Below the pieces are notes generated by a model, which did not search any database, was not told where the DNA came from, and saw only the letters and a list, made by a program, of their open reading frames with translations. A DNA stretch of 39,354 bases from an uncultured bacterium (GTDB taxonomy: Bacteria; Bacteroidota; Bacteroidia; Bacteroidales; Bacteroidaceae). The translations under genes were made by a program, and so were the position numbers. Positions 17,170 to 25,680 of the stretch are shown here, in pieces; within the stretch, counting starts at the first letter, position 1; each line of letters opens with the position of its first letter. The stretch lies in assembly GCA_945829425.1 (NCBI GenBank), contig CALZUQ010000023.1, positions 1 to 39,354 on the forward strand, given 5' to 3'.

Positions 17170-19692
17170 ATGAGAAAAGTATTATTATGTTTTATCTTGT
17201 TGCTGTTGGGGCAGTTTGTTAATGCCAACAGCGACCGTTTGACCGTGAAGAAAGAGGCAAACGGAGTGGTGATGATCTGTGGTGGCGAACGGCTGAAGGT
17301 GGAGTTCGTTAATCCTTCAGTCGTCAGGGTGCAGTATGTTCCCGAAGGCCAGCTCACGGACAATGGAACGATTGTTTGTCTGCCAGACAGGAAGCAAGGT
17401 GATGTGAAATGGGAACTGGTCGAAAGCAAGGACAAGGCGGTAATCAAATCAAGCCGCATTGTCCTTGAGATTGACCGTACAACGGGTTCTATATGCTACA
17501 AGTCAGCGGATGGCAGGATTCTTCTCAGCGAGAATGTTGAGAGTCCGCGAACGATGGAGAGCATAGCAATAGAAAAGACGGTCTATGACGACAGTAAGAG
17601 CAAGGTGGAGAAGACTGCCAACGGCGACCTTATGGTGAGCGATGTGGCATCGCGCAAGCAGGTGGGCACGGCATGGAAGGCACGTCAGCATTTCCTGTGG
17701 CAGGACGGCGAGGCTCTGTATGGCCTCGGTTCGCATCAGGAGAACTATATGAACCTTCGCGGCACCATGCAGTATCTCTATCAGCACAATATGAAGGCCT
17801 CCATTCCGGTATTGATGTCAACCTGCGGCTATGGTCTGCTGTTCGACGTCGGTTCGACGATGGTCTTCCACGACGATGCCGAGGGCAGTTATATGCAGAT
17901 GGATGCCGTGAACGAGATTGACTATTATTTCATGTATGGTCCTGAAATGGATGAAGTGGTGGCTCACTTCCGCTCGCTGACGGGTAAGGTGGGCATGATG
18001 CCACGATATCTGTTCGGCTATGTGCAGTCGAAGGAGCGTTATCCTGACCAAAACACCATCGACAGTGTTGTGACGAGATTCCGCAACGAGAGGATCCCAC
18101 TCGACGTTATCGTTCAGGACTGGAACTACTGGAATCCCAAATGGTGGGGGCACAAGCAGTTCCGTGCCGATGCCTATCCCGACCCGAAGGGAATGATTGA
18201 CGCAGTTCACAAGAAGAACGCCCACTTCATGCTCTCGCTTTGGCCCACAGCCAACGGCAACGAAGGCGAGGAGATGGGAGCTAAAGGCTATGTGCTGGGA
18301 CGTGGCATTTACGATGCCTACAATCCTGCATCGAGAAAGATGTATTGGGACGAGTATGCCTGTAAGAACCTCTTTTCATGTGGAGTGGATGCGTGGTGGT
18401 GCGACGGCTCTGAGCCTATCGACGGCGACTGGAATTACGCTTCCAACGACATTGCCAACAATCCCAAGGCACGCTATGAGAAGAACGCCAAGGAACTGTA
18501 TGACCTGCTCGGCATAATGCGATCAAACACTTTCTCGCTCTACCATTCGTGTGGCATATATGAAAACCAGCGCCGCACCACCAACGACAAGCGAGTGGTC
18601 AATCTCACTCGTTCCACTTATGCCGGTCAGCAGCGTTACGGTACGATAGTATGGAATGGCGACACGAAAGCCACTTGGCACGACTTCGCACAGCAGATAC
18701 CGTCGGGACTCAACTATATGGCTACGGGGTCGCCCTATTGGACAATAGATGTCGGAGCGTTCTTCGTAAGAAACGACAAGTCATGGTTTTGGCAGGGCAA
18801 CTATCCCAAGGGCACAATGGACAAGGGCTTCCGTGAGTTCTACGTGCGCAACCTGCAGTTCTGTCAGTGGTTGCCGATGTTCCGAAGCCACGGCACCGAC
18901 TGTGCCCGTGAGCCGTGGCAGTTTGGCAAGCCTGGCGAGATGTTCTACGATGCCGTCATCGACCAAATCAACCTACGCTACCGTCTGCTGCCTTACACCT
19001 ATTCCGTGGCGGCATCGATGATGCTCGACGACCGCACAATGACCCGCCCCTTGGTGTTCGACTTCCGCGACGACACCAATGTCTATGACATAAAAGACCA
19101 GCTCCTATTTGGGCCTGCCATCATGGCATGTCCCGTCACCAAGCCTATGTATTACGAGGCAGAGTCAAAGGAGCTTCGCGGCATCGACAAGTCACGTCAG
19201 GTTTATCTACCCAAGGGAACGGAGTGGATAGACTTCCATTCAGGTAAAAGAAACGAAGGCGGACGCATCATCACCGCCTATGCTCCCATCGACCGCATAC
19301 CGGTGTTAGTGCGTGCCGGTGCCATCATTCCTATGGGACCATTGCAGCAGTATTCGTCGGAGAACCCCGATGCTCCTTGGGAGATAAGGATTTACCCCGG
19401 TGCCGACGGCGAATTTACCGTATATGAGGACGAGGGCGACAACTATAACTACGAGCAGGGCAAGTATGCTACATACACACTTCGTTGGAACGACCGCTCC
19501 CGTCGTCTCACTATCAGCAGCCGTAAAGGTGACTTCAAGGGCATGACCCAGTCACGCCGCCTCAACATCGTGATTGTAGGCGAAGGCAAGGGAACCGGCA
19601 TCGACATTTCCAACAATGCTGATGGGGTCGTGGAATACGATGGAACAGAGAAGAGCATAATAATATCGAATGACAATTCCTCAATAAAATAA
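17170..19692 (+). CDS. Secreted GH31 alpha-glucosidase/alpha-xylosidase
   Basis: This 840-residue protein has a signal peptide (MRKVLLCFILLLLGQFVNA) and the full GH31 layout: N-terminal beta-sandwich, TIM barrel with FGYVQSKERY and VIVQDWNYW, and C-terminal beta domains. The nucleophile is Asp412 in WWCDGSEP and the acid/base is Asp498 in WNGDTKATW. The two enzymes before it act on pentose polymers, which favours alpha-xylosidase over alpha-glucosidase, but this is inference from context. It starts 26 bases after GH51 and ends the operon. Its stop codon overlaps the left arm of a 19-bp inverted repeat. Confidence 0.92.
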   Translation: MRKVLLCFILLLLGQFVNANSDRLTVKKEANGVVMICGGERLKVEFVNPSVVRVQYVPEGQLTDNGTIVCLPDRKQGDVKWELVESKDKAVIKSSRIVLEIDRTTGSICYKSADGRILLSENVESPRTMESIAIEKTVYDDSKSKVEKTANGDLMVSDVASRKQVGTAWKARQHFLWQDGEALYGLGSHQENYMNLRGTMQYLYQHNMKASIPVLMSTCGYGLLFDVGSTMVFHDDAEGSYMQMDAVNEIDYYFMYGPEMDEVVAHFRSLTGKVGMMPRYLFGYVQSKERYPDQNTIDSVVTRFRNERIPLDVIVQDWNYWNPKWWGHKQFRADAYPDPKGMIDAVHKKNAHFMLSLWPTANGNEGEEMGAKGYVLGRGIYDAYNPASRKMYWDEYACKNLFSCGVDAWWCDGSEPIDGDWNYASNDIANNPKARYEKNAKELYDLLGIMRSNTFSLYHSCGIYENQRRTTNDKRVVNLTRSTYAGQQRYGTIVWNGDTKATWHDFAQQIPSGLNYMATGSPYWTIDVGAFFVRNDKSWFWQGNYPKGTMDKGFREFYVRNLQFCQWLPMFRSHGTDCAREPWQFGKPGEMFYDAVIDQINLRYRLLPYTYSVAASMMLDDRTMTRPLVFDFRDDTNVYDIKDQLLFGPAIMACPVTKPMYYEAESKELRGIDKSRQVYLPKGTEWIDFHSGKRNEGGRIITAYAPIDRIPVLVRAGAIIPMGPLQQYSSENPDAPWEIRIYPGADGEFTVYEDEGDNYNYEQGKYATYTLRWNDRSRRLTISSRKGDFKGMTQSRRLNIVIVGEGKGTGIDISNNADGVVEYDGTEKSIIISNDNSSIK

Positions 19693-19929
19693 CGTGAGTT
19701 CGATGAATTTGAACTAACAGGAAAGGCGCAACAAGATATATCATCGAAAGGGTTAATATGTCTTCGTTGGCTGCAAGGTTAATAACCTTTCGGCTGCAAG
19801 GTTAATAACCTTTCGGCTGATAGGTTATTAATCTTATCGGCAATGAAGCCAACTTGCCATGGCAACGCAGCAATGTCCCGCCTCTGTCAGGTAAGTCTTA
19901 CTGTATGCAGAATTCATCGAACTGACGTT
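19691..19929. repeat. 239-bp element bounded by 19-bp inverted repeats
   Basis: AACGTGAGTTCGATGAATT at 19691-19709 is the inverse of AATTCATCGAACTGACGTT at 19911-19929 with one mismatch. An 11-base direct repeat AGGAAAGGCGC occurs at 19719-19729 and 19936-19946. Inside are two perfect tandem copies of a 23-base unit (19769-19791, 19792-19814) containing the palindrome AAGGTTAATAACCTT and a decayed third copy. No coding sequence is seen. The size and structure recall a MITE or a large mRNA 3' structure. Confidence 0.6.
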
Positions 19930-19985
19930 AAAATAAGGAAAGGCGCCAGCTCTTTTGGGAACTTAATGACAGAGACATAACGATT

Positions 19986-20055
19986 GCCTAATCCAAATAA
20001 TCAGCTGACATTTTCGAACATAATCCGAAATCTAAGGTGATATTTTGGATTAGGC
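19986..20055. repeat. 12-bp perfect inverted repeat
   Basis: GCCTAATCCAAA at 19986-19997 is exactly inverted as TTTGGATTAGGC at 20044-20055, with 46 bases between. It could be a weak terminator or a binding site pair within the 665-base gap between GH31 and the sensor kinase. The rest of 19930-20154 shows no gene. Confidence 0.45.
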
Positions 20056-20154
20056 GTATTTATTTGGAAAATCTCTTGGTCGTTAGAATTGTATTGAAAG
20101 TGATGTGACGGCAGCCAACCTGTTTATATGGAATAAACAAATAAAATCTCTACA

Positions 20155-20241
20155 ATTTCTTCAGTTGGCTGAATTTTATTTCATCTGATGGCCGTATTTC
20201 ATTTCCTCTGTTGGCATTATTTCTTTCCTCAGTAGGCTGAA
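20155..20241. repeat. Four imperfect 22-23 bp tandem repeats
   Basis: Units starting at 20155, 20178, 20201 and 20223 follow the pattern ATTTCnTCnGTTGGCnG. The TTGGCTG core also recurs nearby at 19767 and, inverted, at 20112. The array lies downstream of the minus-strand sensor kinase. Function is unknown. Confidence 0.5.
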
Positions 20242-20323
20242 TACTTTATGTCTCACTGTGTTCGCGGTAGATGAAACAATATTAATAAAGGAAACATAAT
20301 TCAGCAGACCCTACTTAATATAC

Positions 20324-20350
20324 GCCCCCAGGCTTTTCTGTCCTGGGGGC
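20324..20350. terminator. GC-rich hairpin terminator downstream of the sensor kinase
   Basis: GCCCCCAGG at 20324-20332 pairs with CCTGGGGGC at 20342-20350 around a 9-base loop. It begins 7 bases past the minus-strand stop codon. A short T-rich stretch follows on the plus strand and little on the minus strand, so it may serve both directions. Confidence 0.65.
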
Positions 20351-20357
20351 TTGTTGT

Positions 20358-22661
20358 TTACGTAAGAGGTATTTCTACGACGAACCGTGTGCCAGGTCTG
20401 TTGTAGGTGGTGTCGAGAAAGACTGTTCCACCCATTCGCTCAGCTATTATCCTTACTAAAGACAGTCCGAGTCCTACTCCAGGCACAAAGGTGTCTTCCT
20501 TGTAGAAACGCTCGAAAATCCGTTTTTCATTGTTTTGCGATACCCCTTTTCCCGTATCGGCGACCGTCATCCTCAGTACCCCTTTGTCGTCATCTGCTGT
20601 AAGGTCAAGAGAGATCTCGCCCTTTGCGGTGAACTTGAAGGCGTTGTCGAGAAGACACTGTGCCATTCTAACCATAGCCTTCACATTGACACGGACTATG
20701 CGTTGCGGCATTTCCTGCTTGACAGCCTTCAGTTCTACTCCATTCTTCGGTTTGTCCGCGGCAGCCAGCATCTTTTCGAACAAGTCGCGCATAGTGATGT
20801 CCTCACGTTTGAGTGGTGTCTTGCCGCTTTCATATTCCGTTATCTCCACAAAGTCGTTCACCATTCGTGTCATGTGGTTTGCCTGACTCATAATAATGTT
20901 GTTGAACTGCTCCTTCTCGCTTTGTGCGATGTCAAGCCCCGGTGCCGTCAGCAACTGTGCGAAGCCTGAAATCTGATTTAGCGGAGTACGGATTTCATGG
21001 CTGATGTTTCGCAGCAGGTTACGTTTGAACTCCTCATTGTCCTCCACCTGTTGTTCCTTGTTACGCAGCTTGTTGCTCCATTTCCTGTATTCGAGTGGTG
21101 ATATGCCGTATTTCTTCTCAAAATACCTGCAGAACTCTGCCTCACTCCCCCATCCGCATTCCCGTGCTATCTCTGCCACTGTTTTGTCAGCTCCGCCTTT
21201 GAGCATCTTCACCGCAATGCGCATGTTAACGTCAGAAAGATATTTTTTAAGGTTCTTGGCGCTGTTCTTATTCTTCTCTTCCTGATTCTCCGTGCTGTTT
21301 ATGTGTAGCCCGAGCAGTTCGTCCTTTTGCTCCATAAGCTCTTCGATAGTTTTTACAGTAGCCATATTGCGGCGGCGTATGCGCTTGTTGTAATGCAGCA
21401 CAATTCCTATTACGACAACCAATAATACGCATACTATGCCGACGGCGTATATAAAGAGCCTCATCTGTGACATCTTCAGCGCGTTTTCCCTCAGCATAGC
21501 CTCTTTTTTCTCAGTCTCGTATGCCGTCATCATTTCCAACACCTTCCCGTTGCGTTCCCTCGCCTTGAGACTGTCAGCAAGAACTTTAAGGCGCAGCCCT
21601 ACTGCTGTGGCTTCCCTATACATTCCCAGTTTGTCGTATGCCACCATCTGGTTGTGCAGCACTCCATCTATGAATCCCTCGCTCATGGTATCTTTTGCGT
21701 TGACGTAGTATCTCTCCTGTTCTGCCAGGTTTGCCAGTGCCGCCTTGTATTTCTGCATATACATGAAACACGGTATCACTGTTGTCGTCCCGGCAGGAGT
21801 CTTTGCATACTCCGTTCCGACGACCATGTTAAAGTATCTCTCCGCCTTCTCCCTGTCACCCAATCCGTGGTATACGATACCTCTCAGTGCGGCAGTCTCC
21901 GCCAGCCGGCAGTCAAGATGTCTTTTCGTGACTCCTTCGCATTTTGCCATCGTCTCATACGCCTCCATACATTCCGCTACGGCTTTTTCTGCCTTTTCAA
22001 ACTCTTTTTCCGACACGAACAAGTCTATTTTCTTCATACACGCCATAAGTATATTGTCGGCTGTGTATAAGTCCCTTTGTGCCGCTCCCGTCTGTTTGAA
22101 CAGAGCTATGCTCTCGTCAATGTCCCTCACCGCTTCGTCTGTTGTTCCAAGGGCAGACTTTACGAACCCTAAGTTCATTGTAAAGTAAGCCTCCCCTTCC
22201 ACGTTGCCCGTTTTTCTCGCCACCTCCATGCCTTTTTTCAGATACGTCATTGCGTCAGAGTAATATCCGAGCTGGTAGTTGAGCATTCCGAGTGTCTTGA
22301 GCGTCTTTACGAGCAGAGTGGTGTCAGAGGCACATTCCGGACATTCGTAAACCTTGCGCATGTAGTTGAGGGCTACTGCCGACTGGTTGTAAACATTATT
22401 ATATATAACCGACTTCATTCCGTAAATGTCATATTGCGGAATGAGTTTCCTGTTTTCAGCAGTGTCGAGCATATTCAGTGCTTTGGCTGCGTCGGTTATG
22501 GCAACTGTCCTGATGTTGTCGAGAGTGTATAGGCTGTCGTTGGAGCCGGAGTTTCTTTCTTGACCGTTATGTCCGCAGGCTACAAAGCTGGCGCATATGC
22601 TCATAAGGCATGCTGCGGTCAGCATGGCGAGGCTCGCCTTTGTCAAAAATCTTAAAGTCAT
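20358..22661 (-). CDS. TPR sensor kinase with internal half AraC-type HTH
   Basis: This 767-residue protein joins parts rarely seen in this order. A signal peptide with a lipobox-like SFVAC (about 25-29) leads to a helical TPR-like region (about 45-385) containing paired repeats such as LGMLNYQLGYYSDAMTYLKKG. One transmembrane helix follows (about 400-423), then a single AraC-type HTH (about 480-528, TVAEIARECGWGSEAEFCRYF...ISPLEYRKW). A HisKA domain has His555 in ISHEIRTP, and the ATPase domain has Asn673 (LLDNAFKF), DTGKG 702-706 and GVGLG 728-732. All kinase boxes are intact and there is no receiver domain. The first HTH of a normal AraC domain is not visible. It is divergent from the TolC/MacAB run, which it may control. 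Confidence 0.88.
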   Translation of the reverse strand: MTLRFLTKASLAMLTAACLMSICASFVACGHNGQERNSGSNDSLYTLDNIRTVAITDAAKALNMLDTAENRKLIPQYDIYGMKSVIYNNVYNQSAVALNYMRKVYECPECASDTTLLVKTLKTLGMLNYQLGYYSDAMTYLKKGMEVARKTGNVEGEAYFTMNLGFVKSALGTTDEAVRDIDESIALFKQTGAAQRDLYTADNILMACMKKIDLFVSEKEFEKAEKAVAECMEAYETMAKCEGVTKRHLDCRLAETAALRGIVYHGLGDREKAERYFNMVVGTEYAKTPAGTTTVIPCFMYMQKYKAALANLAEQERYYVNAKDTMSEGFIDGVLHNQMVAYDKLGMYREATAVGLRLKVLADSLKARERNGKVLEMMTAYETEKKEAMLRENALKMSQMRLFIYAVGIVCVLLVVVIGIVLHYNKRIRRRNMATVKTIEELMEQKDELLGLHINSTENQEEKNKNSAKNLKKYLSDVNMRIAVKMLKGGADKTVAEIARECGWGSEAEFCRYFEKKYGISPLEYRKWSNKLRNKEQQVEDNEEFKRNLLRNISHEIRTPLNQISGFAQLLTAPGLDIAQSEKEQFNNIIMSQANHMTRMVNDFVEITEYESGKTPLKREDITMRDLFEKMLAAADKPKNGVELKAVKQEMPQRIVRVNVKAMVRMAQCLLDNAFKFTAKGEISLDLTADDDKGVLRMTVADTGKGVSQNNEKRIFERFYKEDTFVPGVGLGLSLVRIIAERMGGTVFLDTTYNRPGTRFVVEIPLT

Positions 22662-22734
22662 AGTGCTTTACAGTTATGGCGTGTTCTGCAACAATGTTTT
22701 TCTTGTGTATGAGTAAGGTTCTCATATTCCTTTG

Positions 22735-22742
22735 CAAAGGTA
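22735..22742 (-). promoter_or_regulatory. Promoter (TTTG, 20-base gap, TACCTTTG) for the sensor kinase
   Basis: On the minus strand TTTG at 22766-22763 is followed after 20 bases by TACCTTTG at 22742-22735, a full match to the -33/-7 layout. It lies 74 bases upstream of the kinase start. Confidence 0.7.
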
Positions 22743-22805
22743 ATGGTTTTATTTTTCACTGCCAAACACTTGGCTTATTTTTCGCATTATATTTTAAGTT
22801 GGGGT

Positions 22806-22831
22806 AAGGTGGGAATTAATGAACCTACCTT
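22806..22831. repeat. Palindromic GGTGGG/CCTACC motif, copy 2
   Basis: AAGGTGGG at 22806-22813 is inverted as CCTACCTT at 22824-22831 (one G:T-type mismatch), around AATTAATGAA. The same motif appears, degenerate, at 11041-11077 and 35238-35272. Here it sits between two divergent promoters. Confidence 0.5.
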
Positions 22832-22990
22832 AGGCGTAACAGCCAAGTCGGGCACAGTATTTCGCAAATAGATGTTAATTCATGGTGAAAATACGCCATT
22901 TCGTAGATATGGCAGAGGACGCATATCGAAAAGAGATGTAAATTAACATTTTATATGTCTCTGAACCTTTCCTGATAGATAGAAAAGAAG

Positions 22991-22998
22991 TACTTTTG
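22991..22998 (+). promoter_or_regulatory. -7 promoter element ahead of the TolC/MacAB run
   Basis: TACTTTTG followed by CAA matches TAnnTTTG, 48 bases before the TolC-type start at 23046. No good TTG is found at -33. Together with the minus-strand promoter it fills the 384-base divergent interval 22662-23045. Confidence 0.6.
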
Positions 22999-23045
22999 CA
23001 AGGCATAACGAAACGTGGAACGAATTTTTACGGACATTTTTTTAC

Positions 23046-24401
23046 ATGAGAAAAAGACTATTATTCCTGTTTCTGCCCCAGTTGTTCTGTACCAGCCTTT
23101 CGGAAGCCCAGACATGGACCCTTGACGACTGTCTGCGCTACGCCATGGAGAACAATATCTCCCTCGGCAAGGCTGGTGTGACACGTCAGACTGCGGCAGA
23201 AACGACACGCCAGTCGAAGGCGCAGGTGCTCCCCTCACTGAGTTTCTCTACAAGTCATAGCGTGGCATACACCCCATGGCTCCTCGACGGTACGGCGACG
23301 GTAACTGACGGGCGTGTGGAGCAGAGTGTCGACAAGGTGTCGTACAACGGTCAGTACAGCCTCAGCGCAAACTGGACGGTATGGAACGGCAACAGAAACT
23401 ACAACCAGGTGAGGCTTAACGCTCTGGCTGAGCAGCAGGCTCTGATAGACAGCATAATGACAGCGAGGAACATCGAAGAGCAGATCATGCAGCTCTACGT
23501 ACAGATACTCTATACGAAGGAGGCCATCAGCGTGAACAAGGCGACGCTCGAAGCCGCCAAGCTCAACGAGCAACGCGGCAGCCACATGGTGGACGTGGGA
23601 CAGATGAGTCGTGCGGACCTCTCGCTGCTCACGGCAGAAAGGGCTCAGGACGAATATAACGTGGTCGAGGCAGAGAGCCAGGAACGTAACTACAAACGCC
23701 AGCTGAAGGAACTCCTGCAGCTCACCACCGAAGAGCCTTTCGACATCGCCATGCCGGAATATACCGAGGCGATGGCTTTGGAGCCCGTGCCAGCTCTCGC
23801 AACGGTATATAGCGGAGCCTTGGAGAGCCGTCCGGAACTTAAGAGCGCGATGCTGAGCCTGAAGAGCGCAGAGGTGCAGGGCAGGATAGCCCGCGCACAG
23901 CGTATGCCGACGCTGAGCATGACGGCATCTGTCTCTGCTGGCACAAACAGCCTCACCGACGAGGCGTGGGCGGCACAGATGAAAGCCAACGTACGCAGCG
24001 GAGCGTCGCTGTCGCTCAGTGTGCCTCTCTTCGACCAACGCACCACACGCACCGCCGTCAACAAGGCCAAGCTGCAAAGGCAGGATGCGGAACTGGAGAT
24101 ACGCAACCGCCAGACGGCGTTATACAGCACGATAGAAAACTACTGGATACAGGCAGGCAACTACCAGAAACAGTATGTGGCTGCTAAAGTCAGCACGCAG
24201 AGTGCGCAGGACAGCTACGACCTCCTCTCTGAGCAGTTTGCCGTAGGACTGAAGAACATCGTAGAGCTGCAGGACGGCAAGACCCGCCTCTTATCCGCCC
24301 GGCAGAGCGAGCTTCAATCGAAATATATGACGATACTCAATCTGCGTATGCTCGCCTTCTACCGCAACGGAGTGATGAGCGGCGATACGGCGGAACATTA
24401 G
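23046..24401 (+). CDS. TolC-family outer membrane efflux protein
   Basis: This 451-residue protein has a signal peptide (MRKRLLFLFLPQLFCTSLSEA) and the opening WTLDDCLRYAMENNISL, standard for the TolC/OEP family. Long helical stretches rich in Ala, Gln and Glu make two OEP repeats, with PTLSMTASVSAG and LSLSVPLFDQRTTRTAVNKAKLQ marking the second. Trimers form an outer-membrane channel with a periplasmic tunnel. It is the first gene of a run with a MacA-type adaptor and MacB-type ABC parts, so it is probably their dedicated exit duct. Confidence 0.92.
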   Translation: MRKRLLFLFLPQLFCTSLSEAQTWTLDDCLRYAMENNISLGKAGVTRQTAAETTRQSKAQVLPSLSFSTSHSVAYTPWLLDGTATVTDGRVEQSVDKVSYNGQYSLSANWTVWNGNRNYNQVRLNALAEQQALIDSIMTARNIEEQIMQLYVQILYTKEAISVNKATLEAAKLNEQRGSHMVDVGQMSRADLSLLTAERAQDEYNVVEAESQERNYKRQLKELLQLTTEEPFDIAMPEYTEAMALEPVPALATVYSGALESRPELKSAMLSLKSAEVQGRIARAQRMPTLSMTASVSAGTNSLTDEAWAAQMKANVRSGASLSLSVPLFDQRTTRTAVNKAKLQRQDAELEIRNRQTALYSTIENYWIQAGNYQKQYVAAKVSTQSAQDSYDLLSEQFAVGLKNIVELQDGKTRLLSARQSELQSKYMTILNLRMLAFYRNGVMSGDTAEH

Positions 24402-24483
24402 AAACCACTATAAAACGAAGGGAACAGACAGCCCTTCAAGCAGGTAACCATAACAAACAGAATACCACACTAAGCCGAGAGAC

Positions 24484-25662
24484 ATGAAAAAGAAGATATA
24501 TATAATAATAGGTGTAGCAATAGCCGCCATGCTCCTCGTATGGCTGCTGTCAGGAGGAAAGAAAGAGGGCGGCGTGACGTATAACACCGCTGAGGCCGAC
24601 ATGAGGGACATAACGTCGAGCGTGACGGCGACGGGAACCTTGGAGCCGGTGACGAGCGTAACGGTAGGTACGCAGGTCAGCGGCATCGTGGCACACCTCT
24701 ATGTAGATTATAACAGCATAGTGAAGAAAGGACAGGTGATTGCCGAACTCGACAAGACAAACCTCACCAGCGAGCTGGCGTCGGCAAAGGCGCAGAGAGA
24801 GTCGGCGCAAAGCAACCTTGACTATCAGAAAGCCAACTACGAACGCTACAAGACGCTATTCGAAAAAGGACTCGTAGCTGCCAACGACTTCGAGCAGGCG
24901 CGCCTGACATACCTTCAGGCGGTGCAGAGCCTCCGGACATCCAACGAAGGCGTGCGCAAGGCAGAGACAAACCTCGGCTACGCCACCATCACCTCACCCA
25001 TTGACGGCATAGTGCTCTCGAAAGCCGTGGAGGAGGGACAGACCGTGGCAGCGTCGTTCAACACGCCTGAGCTCTTCACCATAGCGCAGGACCTCACGAA
25101 GATGCAGGTCATTGCCGACATTGACGAGGCGGACATCGGCGAGGTGAAGGAGGGAGAGCGCGTGACGTTCACCGTGGACGCTTTCCCTGACGATACCTTC
25201 TCAGGCACGGTGACACAGGTGCGCCAGGTAGCCACGACAGAGAGCAACGTGGTGACATACGAGGTAGTCATCTCGGCACAGAATGACGACCTGAAGCTCA
25301 AGCCGGGTCTTACGGCAAACGTAGTGATATTCACCAAGGAGGTGAAGGACGTGCTCTCGGTGCCAGCGAAAGCTCTGCAGTTCACGCCGAACGAAAAGAT
25401 GCTCAGCGAGGGGCAGACGATAGCCGACTGCAACGCGCAGCATAAGGTGTGGACACTGGAGGGCAATGTCTTCAAGGCACACGCCGTAAGTGTCGGCATG
25501 ACAAACGGCATCCTGACAGAGATAACAGCCGGAGTCAAGAAAGGCATGAGAGTGGTCACGGACTTCTCTATGGCTGCAACGGGAGCACCTGAGCCACAAC
25601 AGGGAGGCGACAACCCCTTTATGCCGAAACCGCCGTCGGCAAACAAGAACAGGAAACAGTAA
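24484..25662 (+). CDS. macA: MacA-type periplasmic adaptor (membrane fusion protein)
   Basis: This 392-residue protein has an N-terminal membrane anchor (MKKKIYIIIGVAIAAMLLVWLLSGG), a biotinyl-lipoyl-like half-motif (VTVGTQVSGIVAHLYVDYNSIVKKGQVIAEL), an alpha-helical hairpin (about 95-165), the second lipoyl half (ATITSPIDGIVLSKAVEEGQTV) and beta-barrel and membrane-proximal domains. These are the HlyD/MacA family parts in the normal order. It links the inner-membrane MacB-type transporter to the TolC-type channel. The C-terminal tail is Pro/Gly/Lys-rich. What the pump exports (antibiotic, peptide, haem or lipid-like molecule) cannot be told from sequence. Confidence 0.92.
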   Translation: MKKKIYIIIGVAIAAMLLVWLLSGGKKEGGVTYNTAEADMRDITSSVTATGTLEPVTSVTVGTQVSGIVAHLYVDYNSIVKKGQVIAELDKTNLTSELASAKAQRESAQSNLDYQKANYERYKTLFEKGLVAANDFEQARLTYLQAVQSLRTSNEGVRKAETNLGYATITSPIDGIVLSKAVEEGQTVAASFNTPELFTIAQDLTKMQVIADIDEADIGEVKEGERVTFTVDAFPDDTFSGTVTQVRQVATTESNVVTYEVVISAQNDDLKLKPGLTANVVIFTKEVKDVLSVPAKALQFTPNEKMLSEGQTIADCNAQHKVWTLEGNVFKAHAVSVGMTNGILTEITAGVKKGMRVVTDFSMAATGAPEPQQGGDNPFMPKPPSANKNRKQ

Positions 25663-25680
25663 GGGAGAGAGTGCAGAGAC

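Noticed and set aside
19769..20241. CRISPR array
   Set aside because: Units are short and imperfect, have no unique spacers of constant length, and no cas genes are nearby.
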